Assembly: GCA_009841115.1 (NCBI GenBank)
Contig: VXML01000034.1
Coordinates: 1-61,592, forward strand
Source: Gemmatimonadota bacterium
Lineage (GTDB): Bacteria > Latescibacterota > UBA2968 > UBA8231
Length of the DNA stretch: 61,592 nucleotides
Direction of reading: 5' to 3'
Both the position numbers and the translations under genes were made by a program. The notes beneath the pieces were generated by a model. It searched no databases. It saw only the letters and a program-made list of their open reading frames with translations, and was not told the DNA's origin. This document shows positions 41,068 to 49,781 of this stretch, piece by piece (the stretch's first letter is position 1; every line of letters begins with the position of its first letter).

Positions 41068-43425
41068 CTACAGCGTCCGCTCGGTTTCGACCACAACCAA
41101 GGATTCGACGATATCGCCTTCTGCGATGTCGTCAAATCCGGCAAATCCCATGCCGCACTCGAATCCCTCGGCGACCTCTCGCACATCGTCCTTGAACCGC
41201 CGCAACGAAGTAAGCTCTCCGGTAAAGACGACTTGGCCATCGCGCAAAATCCGCACCTGATTGCTGCGGGCGATGGTGCCGTCTTGTACCAAACAACCGC
41301 CGATCGTCCCCATGCGGGACGAGCTAAAGATCTGGCGGATTTCGGCCCGGCCCACCACCTGTTCTTCGGTCGTTGGGGCCAAAAGGCCAGCCAAGGCAGC
41401 TCGCACATCCTCGATGACCTCGTAGATGATGCGGTAGTTGCGAATCTCCACGCCTTCCTGCACGGCGAGGTCGCGGGCTGAGGGTTGGGTGCTTACGTGG
41501 AAACCGAGCAAAATGGCGTTAGAAGCCGCCGCCAATAGCACATCCGATTCCGAGATAGCCCCCACCGCGCTGTGAATGACGTTGACCCGCACTTCCTCGT
41601 GGGTTATGCGGCCCAACTCTTCGGCAATGGCCTCGACCGATCCATCGACATCGCCTTTAACCACCACCCGCAACTCTTGAATGTGACCTTGCTGGATCTG
41701 ATCGTGTAAGTCGCTGAGTGTAACCGTGCGCAGCTTGCGGTGATCTTGCTCGCGCTTGATGAGCTGCCGCCGCTGGCTGAGGTCCTTGGCTTCGCGCTCG
41801 GAATTGGCAACGGCAAAAGCATCTCCAGCTTGCGGCACCCCGGGCAACCCGAGCACTTGGACGGGCACGGAGGGTTTTGCTTCTTCGACGCGCTGGCCAT
41901 GCTCGTCGAGCAGGGCGCGGACCCTACCGCTGTGCACGCCGGTAATAAAAGGCTCGCCGACGCCCAGCGTTCCCTCTTGCACCAAAACTGTGGCCACAGG
42001 CCCCCGCCCCTTGTCGAGATGGGCTTCGACAATCGTTCCACGCGCTTTCTTATGGGGATTGGCCTGCAACTCAAGCAACTCGGCCACAATGAGGAGCAAT
42101 TCCAGCAAGTGGTCTATGCCTTGTCCGGTTTTGGCGGAGATTTCGGCACAGGGAATCTGCCCCCCCCACTCCTCGATTAAGACTTCTCTTTCTGACAACT
42201 CCCGCTTGATCTTGTCTGGGTCGGCCGTAGGCAAGTCTATTTTATTAATCGCGACGACTAAGGGAACCTGCGCGGCCTTGGCGTGGTCGATAGCTTCAAT
42301 GGTTTGCGGCATGACGCTGTCGTCGGCCGCCACGACCAAGATCACAATGTCAGTTACCCTTGAACCGCGCGCCCGCATCGCCGTAAAGGCCGCGTGCCCT
42401 GGGGTATCGAGAAACGTCACGCCGCGACCGTCTTCCATGTTGATCACATACGCCCCGATGTGCTGGGTAATGCCGCCAGACTCACCCTCAACCACCTTGC
42501 TTTCGCGCAAGTAGTCGAGCAACGAAGTTTTGCCGTGATCGACGTGGCCCATGACGGTAACGACCGGCGGACGTGGCTCGGGTTCGCCGATTTCTTCCTC
42601 CTCGACGATCTCATCCAACTCGACTTCTTCGGCCTCCAGCGGAACCACTTCAAAGCCAAACTCATCGGCCAGTGTCTGCATGGTGTCCATGTCGAGGCGT
42701 TGATTGATCGTCGCCATGGTACCCAACTGCAAACACAGGGCGATTACTTCGCTGACCTTGACGCCGAGTTGTTCGGCAAATTCGCCGAGCGTGATAAACT
42801 CGCTGACCTTGATCTGGCGAATCTCACTGTCTTCCTCGGCACCGTCTTCGCGCGGGCCACGCTCGTAGCGCCGGCGCACCCGCCCCTCGTTGAGCTGGCT
42901 CAAGGTCCGCCGCACGCTTTCTTGTACTTCCCTAGCATCGGGTGTCCCTTTGCGCCGCTTCCCCCGGCGACGCTTGGGCGGCGACCCCGGCAAATTGGCT
43001 TGGGCGGTTACTTCTCTCTTCTCGCCTAAGCCCTCGCGGATGCTTTCTAAGCTATCCTGCTCCTTGCCACGCCGACGACCGCGACGACGCCCTCCCTCTG
43101 CCTTGTCGGGCAAGGGCACGGCGCGCCCCTCAGCGTGCCCTTCAACGCCCTGCTTGCGAGCCGCCGGCCCCCTTTCGCGGCGACGCTCGGGTCGCAAGCT
43201 ATCGGCCTGTTTGCGGCTGTCCTCTTTGGCCTTCTGCCGCTTTACTTCCTCTATCGAGCTTTTCTTCTCTTCAGCCAGCTTGCGGTCGATGGCCTCCAGC
43301 ATCTCGGGCGTAAGTACGCTCATATGGCTTTTGACTTCCATATCCATGCCCTTGAGCATGGATATGAGCGCATCACTGGACAGCTTCTGTTCTTTGGCTA
43401 CTTGATAAACCCGGCGCTTTTCCAA
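41068..43425 (-). CDS. infB: Translation initiation factor IF-2
   Basis: GTPase that places fMet-tRNA on the 30S P-site. The N-terminal IF2_N domain (VYQVAKEQKLSSDALISMLKGM) is followed by a charged linker of roughly 130 residues, a second IF2_N-type segment (EFITLGEFAEQLGVKVSEVIALCLQLG), then the G domain: GHVDHGKTSLLDYLR, DTPGHAAF, NKIDLP. Domains II to IV follow to 785 residues. It starts 14 bases after nusA. Confidence 0.98.
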   Translation of the reverse strand: MEKRRVYQVAKEQKLSSDALISMLKGMDMEVKSHMSVLTPEMLEAIDRKLAEEKKSSIEEVKRQKAKEDSRKQADSLRPERRRERGPAARKQGVEGHAEGRAVPLPDKAEGGRRRGRRRGKEQDSLESIREGLGEKREVTAQANLPGSPPKRRRGKRRKGTPDAREVQESVRRTLSQLNEGRVRRRYERGPREDGAEEDSEIRQIKVSEFITLGEFAEQLGVKVSEVIALCLQLGTMATINQRLDMDTMQTLADEFGFEVVPLEAEEVELDEIVEEEEIGEPEPRPPVVTVMGHVDHGKTSLLDYLRESKVVEGESGGITQHIGAYVINMEDGRGVTFLDTPGHAAFTAMRARGSRVTDIVILVVAADDSVMPQTIEAIDHAKAAQVPLVVAINKIDLPTADPDKIKRELSEREVLIEEWGGQIPCAEISAKTGQGIDHLLELLLIVAELLELQANPHKKARGTIVEAHLDKGRGPVATVLVQEGTLGVGEPFITGVHSGRVRALLDEHGQRVEEAKPSVPVQVLGLPGVPQAGDAFAVANSEREAKDLSQRRQLIKREQDHRKLRTVTLSDLHDQIQQGHIQELRVVVKGDVDGSVEAIAEELGRITHEEVRVNVIHSAVGAISESDVLLAAASNAILLGFHVSTQPSARDLAVQEGVEIRNYRIIYEVIEDVRAALAGLLAPTTEEQVVGRAEIRQIFSSSRMGTIGGCLVQDGTIARSNQVRILRDGQVVFTGELTSLRRFKDDVREVAEGFECGMGFAGFDDIAEGDIVESLVVVETERTL

Positions 43426-43439
43426 AACTATTCCCTCAG

Positions 43440-44828
43440 CTACTCAGCCCTTTGGTCTGTCTCGTCTTCTCCACTCACAGCGGGCGCGGCAAGCGCTTCT
43501 CCACTCTCTTGCTCAGCCCCCTGTTCGGCCACTTCTGCCTCCTCAGCAGCGATCAATGCTTCAATATCGACCTCACCATGCTCGGCAAGGTACGCGGCAG
43601 CGGCGACCTTTACTCCTTGGGCGGTTTCGGCCAACTCTAGGCCCGGCACGGTCTGTAACAGCTCTGTATCGGCCTCGGAGATCGCAGTGATGGAGTCGAA
43701 ACCGGAGGTGGTCAAACTCAGGGCAATCAACTCGCTAATGCCATCTATCTGGCGGAATACTTGCTGGTACTTCTCCTGCTTGGCTCGGCGCTCTTGGTAT
43801 TGCTCGTCGGTGATGATGTCGAGCCCCCAACCCGTCAGTTGGCTGGCGAGTTTGGTATTTTGGCCGCCCTTGCCAATGGCCAGCGATAGCTGCTCTTCTT
43901 CAACGATCACCACCGCGTGCCGACGGCGCGAATCCGTAATGCAGCGCACTACGGTGGCTGGGCTTAGGGCGCGGCTTATGAATATATCCGGCTCGTCAAT
44001 CCAAGGAACGATATCTATGCGCTCGCCACTCAATTCTCGGACGATGGCTTGCACCCGCGATCCTTTTACCCCCACGCAGGCCCCCACCGGATCGACGCGT
44101 TCGTCGCTGCTGCTAACCGCAATTTTGGCTCGCTCCCCCGGCTCGCGGGCCACGCCGTGAATCTCGACGATGCCCTCGGCTATTTCCGGCACTTCTGTGG
44201 CAAAGAGCTTCCTGAGGAATTCGGGCCGCGTGCGAGAAAGCAAGACCTGAGGCCCTCGGCTCGACTTGAGTACCTCGTATATATAGCCTCGCACCGCATC
44301 GCCTTGGCGGTAGCGCTCGCGGCGGATTTGCTCTTTGTATGGCACGGCGGCCTCGGCCCGACCAAGGTTGAGAATGATGTCGCCGTGGCTGATTTGTTGC
44401 ACAGTACCGGATTCGACGAGACCGACCCGACCGATAAATTCGTCGTATATCCGCTCGCGCTCGGCTTCGCGGACCCGCTGAATGAGAATCTGCTTTGCGG
44501 TCTGGATGGCGTTGCGGCCAAAATCGGCGAAATTGAGCTGCTGTACCAGCACGGAACCCAGTTGGGCATGAGGGTCGATGTTGCGGGCGTCGGCGAGGAG
44601 AATCTCCATGGATGGCTCGACCACTTCTTCGACGACGGTCTTGCGGGCATACACGGCCATCTTGCCCTGGACCGCGTCGATGTCAACTTCGTAATTTTCG
44701 GTATTGCCGTAGTGCCTTTTGGCGGCTGAAATTAGGGCGTCGACAAGGGTTTGTACCACCAATTCCCGATCGACGTTTTTTTCGCGGGCAATCTGCCCTA
44801 AGGCTTCGACAATGTTTGCGTTATTCAT
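43440..44828 (-). CDS. nusA: Transcription factor NusA
   Basis: Pausing, termination and antitermination factor on RNA polymerase. N-terminal polymerase-binding domain (about 1-125), S1 (about 130-195), then KH domains with DPVGACVGVKGSRVQAIVRELSGERIDIV and LAIGKGGQNTKLASQLTGW. The C-terminus has a helix-hairpin-helix-like region and an acidic tail rich in Glu and Ala. Length 462. It follows rimP, as in most bacteria. Confidence 0.97.
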   Translation of the reverse strand: MNNANIVEALGQIAREKNVDRELVVQTLVDALISAAKRHYGNTENYEVDIDAVQGKMAVYARKTVVEEVVEPSMEILLADARNIDPHAQLGSVLVQQLNFADFGRNAIQTAKQILIQRVREAERERIYDEFIGRVGLVESGTVQQISHGDIILNLGRAEAAVPYKEQIRRERYRQGDAVRGYIYEVLKSSRGPQVLLSRTRPEFLRKLFATEVPEIAEGIVEIHGVAREPGERAKIAVSSSDERVDPVGACVGVKGSRVQAIVRELSGERIDIVPWIDEPDIFISRALSPATVVRCITDSRRRHAVVIVEEEQLSLAIGKGGQNTKLASQLTGWGLDIITDEQYQERRAKQEKYQQVFRQIDGISELIALSLTTSGFDSITAISEADTELLQTVPGLELAETAQGVKVAAAAYLAEHGEVDIEALIAAEEAEVAEQGAEQESGEALAAPAVSGEDETDQRAE

Positions 44829-44852
44829 AATTTTTTACTCGACCTTCGCTGC

Positions 44853-45305
44853 TTACAATTCTGGTTCGATGTTGGCTTTAGTAATATCGGCGCGTGCCAC
44901 GATCTCGGCTGGGCTGTCGAGCTGAATCTGGTCGGCTTCCCAAGCGACCAGCCGACCTTTGACCGCTTGACCGGACGTGAGTACGACTTTTAGCAACCGG
45001 CCCTGGGCGCGGGTAAAATCCCCATCGGTCTCTAGTGGCCGGTCCAATCCGGGCGAAGTAACTTCGAGCCGATAGCGTCCGGCAATGGGATCTTCTATGT
45101 CGAAAAGATCGGCCACTTCGCGACTGATTGACTCGCAAGTGGCCAGCGTTACGCCGCAATTTTTGTGAACCAATAATCTGACTAGCTGATTACCTCGGAC
45201 GCCGCTGAGTTCAATATCGACGAGTTCGGCCCCATGCTCGCGGACAATGGGTTCGACAAAAGCTACTATGTCGGCCTTTAATGCGAATTTATCTACGGCG
45301 GAAAT
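44853..45305 (-). CDS. rimP: Ribosome maturation factor RimP (AUU start)
   Basis: Needed for 30S maturation. The frame is open from a stop at 45321-45323 to 44853. No ATG, GTG or TTG occurs before a TTG at 45173, which would remove the N-terminal third (VEPIVREHGAELVDIELSG, clearly RimP). An ATT at 45305-45303 gives a 150-residue protein, the usual RimP length, with AAGGGGGA about 9-10 bases upstream. So translation probably begins at AUU. The C-terminal domain (EVTSPGLDRPL, GRLVAWEADQI) is normal. A sequence error hiding a normal start is the alternative. Confidence 0.85.
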   Translation of the reverse strand: MSAVDKFALKADIVAFVEPIVREHGAELVDIELSGVRGNQLVRLLVHKNCGVTLATCESISREVADLFDIEDPIAGRYRLEVTSPGLDRPLETDGDFTRAQGRLLKVVLTSGQAVKGRLVAWEADQIQLDSPAEIVARADITKANIEPEL

Positions 45306-45359
45306 ACGCGCTTTTCCCCCTTAATAAAAAACGGGCTATGACGCCGGCCCATTGGGTAT

Positions 45360-45388
45360 AAAATATGGGATTATATTGATTTAGGCAA
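45360..45388 (-). promoter_or_regulatory. Promoter of the rimP-nusA-infB operon
   Basis: Read leftward: TTGCCT (45388-45383), 17-base spacer, TATTTT (45365-45360). It is flanked by a 9-base inverted repeat, GGCTATGAC at 45334-45342 and GTCATAGCC at 45401-45409, which could be an operator. Just before the ribosome binding site the transcript has a GGGC...GCCC pair followed by six U, a weak attenuator-like element. Confidence 0.5.
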
Positions 45389-45420
45389 GACGACTTAACA
45401 GTCATAGCCAAAGGCCAACG

Positions 45421-45843
45421 CTAGAGGAGACGCAGAATCTCGCGCAGTTCTTTTTTGGTCTCTTCGATCATTCTGAGTGCGGCCTCCCGGTCCTGTGCGG
45501 ATTCGGGGCCTGGTCGCTCCACTACTGAATCAGGCCTGCTCTGTTGTTCAGCGAGCAAAGCAGGTACTTGCTCGCCAACTTGACGCAAGAGTTCAGGTTC
45601 GTCTTTGAGTTTCTTCTTTACGCCTTGCGTCGTATAGCGCTCCTCATAGAGGAGGCGTTTAAGCAACAGGATGATTCCTATATCTCGCTCTCTATAGGCT
45701 CTGTTTTTGCCGCCGCGTGCACGCCGCGGTCGCAAACACGCAAACTCCTTCTCCCACGCCCTGAGCGTATAGGGCTGCAGTTGTGTGAGTTCGGCGACTT
45801 CACTGATGCTGTAATACAGCTTGTTTTGCAATGGATTTTTCAC
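45421..45843 (-). CDS. MerR-family regulator
   Basis: A 140-residue MerR-type protein: N-terminal winged helix-turn-helix (YYSISEVAELTQLQPYTLRAWEKEF then RRARGGKNRAYRERDI), then a helical segment and a flexible acidic/Gln-rich stretch, ending in a short coiled coil (RMIEETKKELREILRLL). There is no cysteine cluster or recognisable effector domain. This small type commonly sits near translation genes in Gram-negatives. It overlaps der by 4 bases and is followed by the rimP promoter region. Confidence 0.88.
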   Translation of the reverse strand: MKNPLQNKLYYSISEVAELTQLQPYTLRAWEKEFACLRPRRARGGKNRAYRERDIGIILLLKRLLYEERYTTQGVKKKLKDEPELLRQVGEQVPALLAEQQSRPDSVVERPGPESAQDREAALRMIEETKKELREILRLL

Positions 45844-47195
45844 GATCGCACTTCCCTGTATCCTTTGCGATGACGCCAGGTGATGCGCAAGGGCGTTCCC
45901 TCGAAATCAAACTCCGACCTCAGTCGATTTTCGATGTGGCGTCGATAATTTCCCGGCACGGAGCGGGGCAAATTGGTAAAGATCGTAAACGCCGGCGGGT
46001 TAATCGCATGTTGGGTCGCGTAGAGCAGACGGATATCTCGGCCTTCTTGAGTCGCTAGGTACTCGCCAGAGAACTGCTGAATGATCTTGTTCAAGCGCGC
46101 GGTGGGAATCCGCGTCCGGCGCTTGTTGCCCACCGCGGCCACTACTTCGAGGCACCTGTGAACCCGCCGTCCGGTCAAGCCCGATATGCACAGCACTGGA
46201 TAGTTGCGCAAAAAGGGGTAGCGATCGCGCAACTCGCCGCGATACTCATCCGCAGTGCCCTCGGCGACTAAATCCCATTTATTGATCGCCACCACCAAGC
46301 CACAGCCAGATTTTATTACTTGCTCCATGATGCGGGCATCTTGCATAACCCACCCTTCGGCACCGTCTATGAGCACAACCGCCACATCGGCTTGGTCAAT
46401 GCTATTGGCCGCCCGGCGCGTGCTGTAGAATTCCACTGGATCATCGACCTTAGATCGCCGCCGCAAACCGGCCGTATCCACGAACTGCAGGTGGCTGTCC
46501 TGCCAAATCAAGCGCAATTGAGTAGGGTCTCGGGTCGTGCCGGGCCGGTCGTGGACGATGGAAACCTGATAACCGGCGAGGTGATTGATCAGCGTGGATT
46601 TGCCCACGTTGGGACGACCGACCAAAGCGACCCGAATCGCCGCCTCGTCCCATTCCGGCCCATACGCCTCGGCCTCATCGAAGAGCGCAATGAGTGCATC
46701 GAGCAAATCCCCGGAACGCCGCCCGGTCACGGCTGAAACCGGTAGGGGATCCCCCAAGCCGAGCTGGTAGAATTCGTCGAGCGGCGCAATTGGCCCCGCC
46801 TCATCGACCTTGTTGACGGCCAGCAAGCACTTCCCGCCCCCGCTGCGCAGCATGGCCCCCATTTCTTGGTCGAGGTCAGTCAAACCTGTAGTCCCGTCGC
46901 AGAGAAAAATAGCTATATCCGCTTCTGCCAATGCATTTGCCGCTTGCGAGCGCACGGCCGCGGATAGCGCGTCTTTGGCATTGGGCATATAGCCACCCGT
47001 ATCGACCAACGTGAAAGACCGCCCTCCCCACTCGGCTGCGGCGAATATCTGATCGCGCGTAACTCCGGGCTGGCCATCGGTTATGGCCCACCGGGTCCCC
47101 AAGATGCGGTTGAAAAGGGTCGATTTGCCCACGTTGGGACGACCGACAATCGCCACGATGGGCCGACGATAGCTTTCGACGGTTCGGGTGCTCAT
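45840..47195 (-). CDS. der: Double-domain ribosome assembly GTPase Der
   Basis: Essential 50S assembly GTPase with two consecutive G domains and a KH-like tail. The first has GRPNVGKSTLFN, DTGGY and NKVDE; the second GRPNVGKSTLINHL, DTAGLRRRSKV and NKWDLV. Length 451. The C-terminal KH-like domain holds RIPTARLNKIIQQF and LRITWRHRKGYRE. It overlaps the DUF512 gene before it and the MerR gene after it, each by 4 bases. Confidence 0.97.
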   Translation of the reverse strand: MSTRTVESYRRPIVAIVGRPNVGKSTLFNRILGTRWAITDGQPGVTRDQIFAAAEWGGRSFTLVDTGGYMPNAKDALSAAVRSQAANALAEADIAIFLCDGTTGLTDLDQEMGAMLRSGGGKCLLAVNKVDEAGPIAPLDEFYQLGLGDPLPVSAVTGRRSGDLLDALIALFDEAEAYGPEWDEAAIRVALVGRPNVGKSTLINHLAGYQVSIVHDRPGTTRDPTQLRLIWQDSHLQFVDTAGLRRRSKVDDPVEFYSTRRAANSIDQADVAVVLIDGAEGWVMQDARIMEQVIKSGCGLVVAINKWDLVAEGTADEYRGELRDRYPFLRNYPVLCISGLTGRRVHRCLEVVAAVGNKRRTRIPTARLNKIIQQFSGEYLATQEGRDIRLLYATQHAINPPAFTIFTNLPRSVPGNYRRHIENRLRSEFDFEGTPLRITWRHRKGYREVRS

Positions 47196-48550
47196 TTTTC
47201 GCGCCCTATGTAGTAACCCAATTCGGTTAGCTGCCGCCCCTCCCCTTGCACGTTCACTCCTTGATCAGTCCAAACTCGCTCGAGCGATTCGACCAAGTCA
47301 TACCCCCCCACCGCGAGGGGAACGTCAGCCTCTTCCGTCAGTTGCGGCACGGTCATGTCGTCCAACGTCAAACCCTCGCCATTGACGCAATTGGGCGGCA
47401 GCAGAACTAAATCCCGCTGAATTCCATCGCGTACTCTCGCCGCCATATCGCGGCCAGTCAGCAGGCCCGATACAGTGATCCCGCGGCCGAAAAAATCGTT
47501 ATCTACCGGCAGGAGATCGATCTGTACGTTCTCGATGGCATTCAGCCTAGCGACTAGAGGTACGAGGATGCGCTCGGCCAAGCGCCCGGTCAGCAGGCCA
47601 ATCCGCATGGACTTGGTCGTGCGCGCTGGCAGCCGCTTGCTGGCCTCGTCCCAAGTGTCGAGGAAGGAGCGGACCATGCCGATGCCGTTTTCTAGCTGGG
47701 GAAACGCATCGTAATAAGACGCCTCTGGCACAGACCGACCCGTCAGCAGAAAAATTTCGTCAGCCGCATAGACGAACCGCTCGCCAAAGCGCGCTTTAAA
47801 TTGCAAGCCCCACGCTTCGGCGGCTGCCGCGTACTCAGTGGCCTTGGCCGGGGTCACCGGATCGAGTTGGACGAGCTTGTGCCGATGATCGGTCAGCCCC
47901 ACCGGCACCAGTGCCACTGAGCGGACCGCAGGATAGTACGCAGACAGATCGGCCACTGTGCGCTCTAGATGCGGCCCATCGTTCCAACCTGGGCAGAGCA
48001 CGACTTGGGTGTGCATCTCAATGCCGTTGGTGGCTAGTTTGTGCAAGCGCTCGTTGATATCGATGGTCTCTTTTGTGCGTCCGAGCATGACTTGCCTCAG
48101 TTCGGGGTCGGTAGCGTGGACTGAGATGTATTGCGGCGTTAGTCCTTGTTCGATAATGCGGTCGATATCGCTTTCGCGGACGTTAGTCAGGGTCACGTAC
48201 GAGCCGTGAAGAAAGGAGAGTCGAAAATCGTCGTCCTCAAAATACAGGCTGCGCCGCATGCCTTTGGGCATTTGATGGATAAAGCAGAAGACGCATTTGT
48301 TGTTGCAACTGCGCAAGCGCATATCCTCGAAGACCAGCCCTAATGACTCGCCGCTCTGGCGCTCAATTTCAGCCTCGTACCGTTCTTTGTCGCGCTCGAT
48401 CTCTACGCAGATTACCTCTTCGGCGCTGTTGACCTGCACGTCGATCAAATCGCGCACTTCTTCGCCATTGATGCGCAAAATGCGATCGCCAATGAGAAAA
48501 CCCGCACGCGCACCGAGACTGTCGGGCTCAATTTGTTTTACGACGACCAT
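47192..48550 (-). CDS. DUF512-family radical-SAM protein with PDZ-like domain
   Basis: A 452-residue protein with an N-terminal PDZ-like domain (IEPDSLGARAGFLIGDRILRINGEEV), then an Fe-S cysteine cluster CNNKCVFCFIHQMP (about 80-93) followed by FLHGSYVTLTN, and C-terminal DUF512 (YDAFPQLENGIGMVRSFLDTW). This is the widespread family often encoded beside der. The spacing C-x3-C-x2-C fits a radical SAM-type cluster, but the reaction is unknown. It overlaps der by 4 bases, so a link to ribosome assembly or modification is plausible by context. Confidence 0.87.
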   Translation of the reverse strand: MVVVKQIEPDSLGARAGFLIGDRILRINGEEVRDLIDVQVNSAEEVICVEIERDKERYEAEIERQSGESLGLVFEDMRLRSCNNKCVFCFIHQMPKGMRRSLYFEDDDFRLSFLHGSYVTLTNVRESDIDRIIEQGLTPQYISVHATDPELRQVMLGRTKETIDINERLHKLATNGIEMHTQVVLCPGWNDGPHLERTVADLSAYYPAVRSVALVPVGLTDHRHKLVQLDPVTPAKATEYAAAAEAWGLQFKARFGERFVYAADEIFLLTGRSVPEASYYDAFPQLENGIGMVRSFLDTWDEASKRLPARTTKSMRIGLLTGRLAERILVPLVARLNAIENVQIDLLPVDNDFFGRGITVSGLLTGRDMAARVRDGIQRDLVLLPPNCVNGEGLTLDDMTVPQLTEEADVPLAVGGYDLVESLERVWTDQGVNVQGEGRQLTELGYYIGREK

Positions 48551-48659
48551 AGTGAATCAAGCAATTAATCTACGTATCATAGTGTGGGGCAAGATGTTCT
48601 ATCGGTATCGGTAAAGGTATATGGATATTGCGCCGACGGCAATACCCTAGGTGAGAAAT

Positions 48660-48693
48660 AAAAAAATCCGCCCGACCCAGTTGGCCAGGCGGA
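48660..48693 (-). terminator. Terminator after tRNA-Gly
   Basis: Stem ATCCGCC / GGCGGAT around a 15-base loop, followed leftward by T6, 3 bases after the tRNA 3' end. The 100 bases between it and the DUF512 start contain no recognisable gene. Confidence 0.8.
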
Positions 48694-48695
48694 TA

Positions 48696-48770
48696 GTGGA
48701 GCGGGAGACGGGAATCGAACCCGCGACATCAAGCTTGGGAAGCTTGCGTTCTACCCCTGAACTACTCCCG
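48696..48770 (-). tRNA. tRNA-Gly (anticodon CCC)
   Basis: Acceptor GCGGGAG/CTCCCGC, D stem GTTC/GAAC, anticodon stem CAAGC/GCTTG with loop TTCCCAA (anticodon CCC, reads GGG), T stem GCGGG/CCCGT with loop TTCGAAT, discriminator T and encoded CCA. A terminator follows. Confidence 0.95.
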
Positions 48771-48811
48771 CTAATTTTGCGGTCCTAAGGTAGGAGAGGC
48801 CCCAACCGCTG

Positions 48812-49765
48812 TCAACTCGCCCCACTGCCCCATCGGTACTCCCACCCGCCGACGATGCGCTGGACGACGCCGGCCTTTCCCCATACGTCGAGGTCCAATT
48901 CGCGCAAGCGGCGGTCGCGGCGGCACCACGTTATTTGTCGCTTGGCCAAGCGGCGGGTGCGCTGTTTGGTCCGCTCAATGGCCTCTTGCCAAGGGCAATG
49001 CCCTGCCAGCGCCCTGCTTATTTCGAGATACCCCAAAGTCCCCAAAGCGCTGTTACTTGGGTCGTAGCCCATTTCGTGCAAGGAGCGGACTTCCTCGACC
49101 CATCCCTGCTCAACCATTTGCTCGACCCGCTGATCAATCCGCTCGTAGAGCTGACTGCGCGCCATGGTCAGACTGATCATCTGCGGCTGCTGTAGTACAA
49201 GGGGTTGTCCCTTGCGCTCCCGCCATAGCGTGCTGAGCGAGCCCTTCCCGACCATCGCCACCTCCAACGCCCGCAAGATCCGCTGCGCGTCACCCGGCTG
49301 CAACCGCGCGTGTACGACCGGGTCTCGACGGCCTAACTCCTCGTATAGGGAGGCAAGCCCCTCGCAATGCAGGCGATTTTGCAATTTTGTGCGGGTCGGC
49401 GCGTATTCGGCTTCGTCCTCAAAGCATCCGTCCAATGCACTCTGCCAGTACAGGCCCGTCCCTCCAACCATGATGGGTAATCCCCCTCTGTTCCAGATCT
49501 GCTCAATGATGCGCCGCGCGGCTCGCTCATACACTCCCGCGCTGTAGGTTTCCTCGGGAGAAAGCATATCGAGCAAGTGATGGGGGCATTGGTTCTGCTG
49601 TTCAGCGGTTGGCTTGGCCGTGCCAATGTCCATGTAGCGGTAAATTTGCCGCGAGTCGGCCGAGATGATCTCCACTTTGGGCAAGTGCTGGGCTACTTCG
49701 AGGGCTATTTCTGTTTTGCCGGTGGCGGTGGATCCGGTAATTAGGATTAGTGGTTTGTTTGACAT
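48812..49765 (-). CDS. miaA: tRNA dimethylallyltransferase
   Basis: Adds a dimethylallyl group to A37 of tRNAs reading UNN codons. The 317-residue protein starts with a P-loop (LITGSTATGKTEIALEVA), then ISADSRQIYRYMDIGTAKP and GGTGLYWQSALDG. The C-terminal part has KQRTRRLAKRQITWCRR, the usual tRNA-binding stretch. It follows the NFACT gene by 16 bases. Confidence 0.96.
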   Translation of the reverse strand: MSNKPLILITGSTATGKTEIALEVAQHLPKVEIISADSRQIYRYMDIGTAKPTAEQQNQCPHHLLDMLSPEETYSAGVYERAARRIIEQIWNRGGLPIMVGGTGLYWQSALDGCFEDEAEYAPTRTKLQNRLHCEGLASLYEELGRRDPVVHARLQPGDAQRILRALEVAMVGKGSLSTLWRERKGQPLVLQQPQMISLTMARSQLYERIDQRVEQMVEQGWVEEVRSLHEMGYDPSNSALGTLGYLEISRALAGHCPWQEAIERTKQRTRRLAKRQITWCRRDRRLRELDLDVWGKAGVVQRIVGGWEYRWGSGAS

Positions 49766-49781
49766 ATTACTGATTATATGA

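Noticed and set aside
41756..43029. Long open frames antisense to infB
   Set aside because: They result from the high GC content and codon bias of infB; their translations show no recognisable domain.
45173..45173. TTG at 45173 as rimP start
   Set aside because: It would delete the first 44 residues, which match the conserved RimP N-terminal domain.
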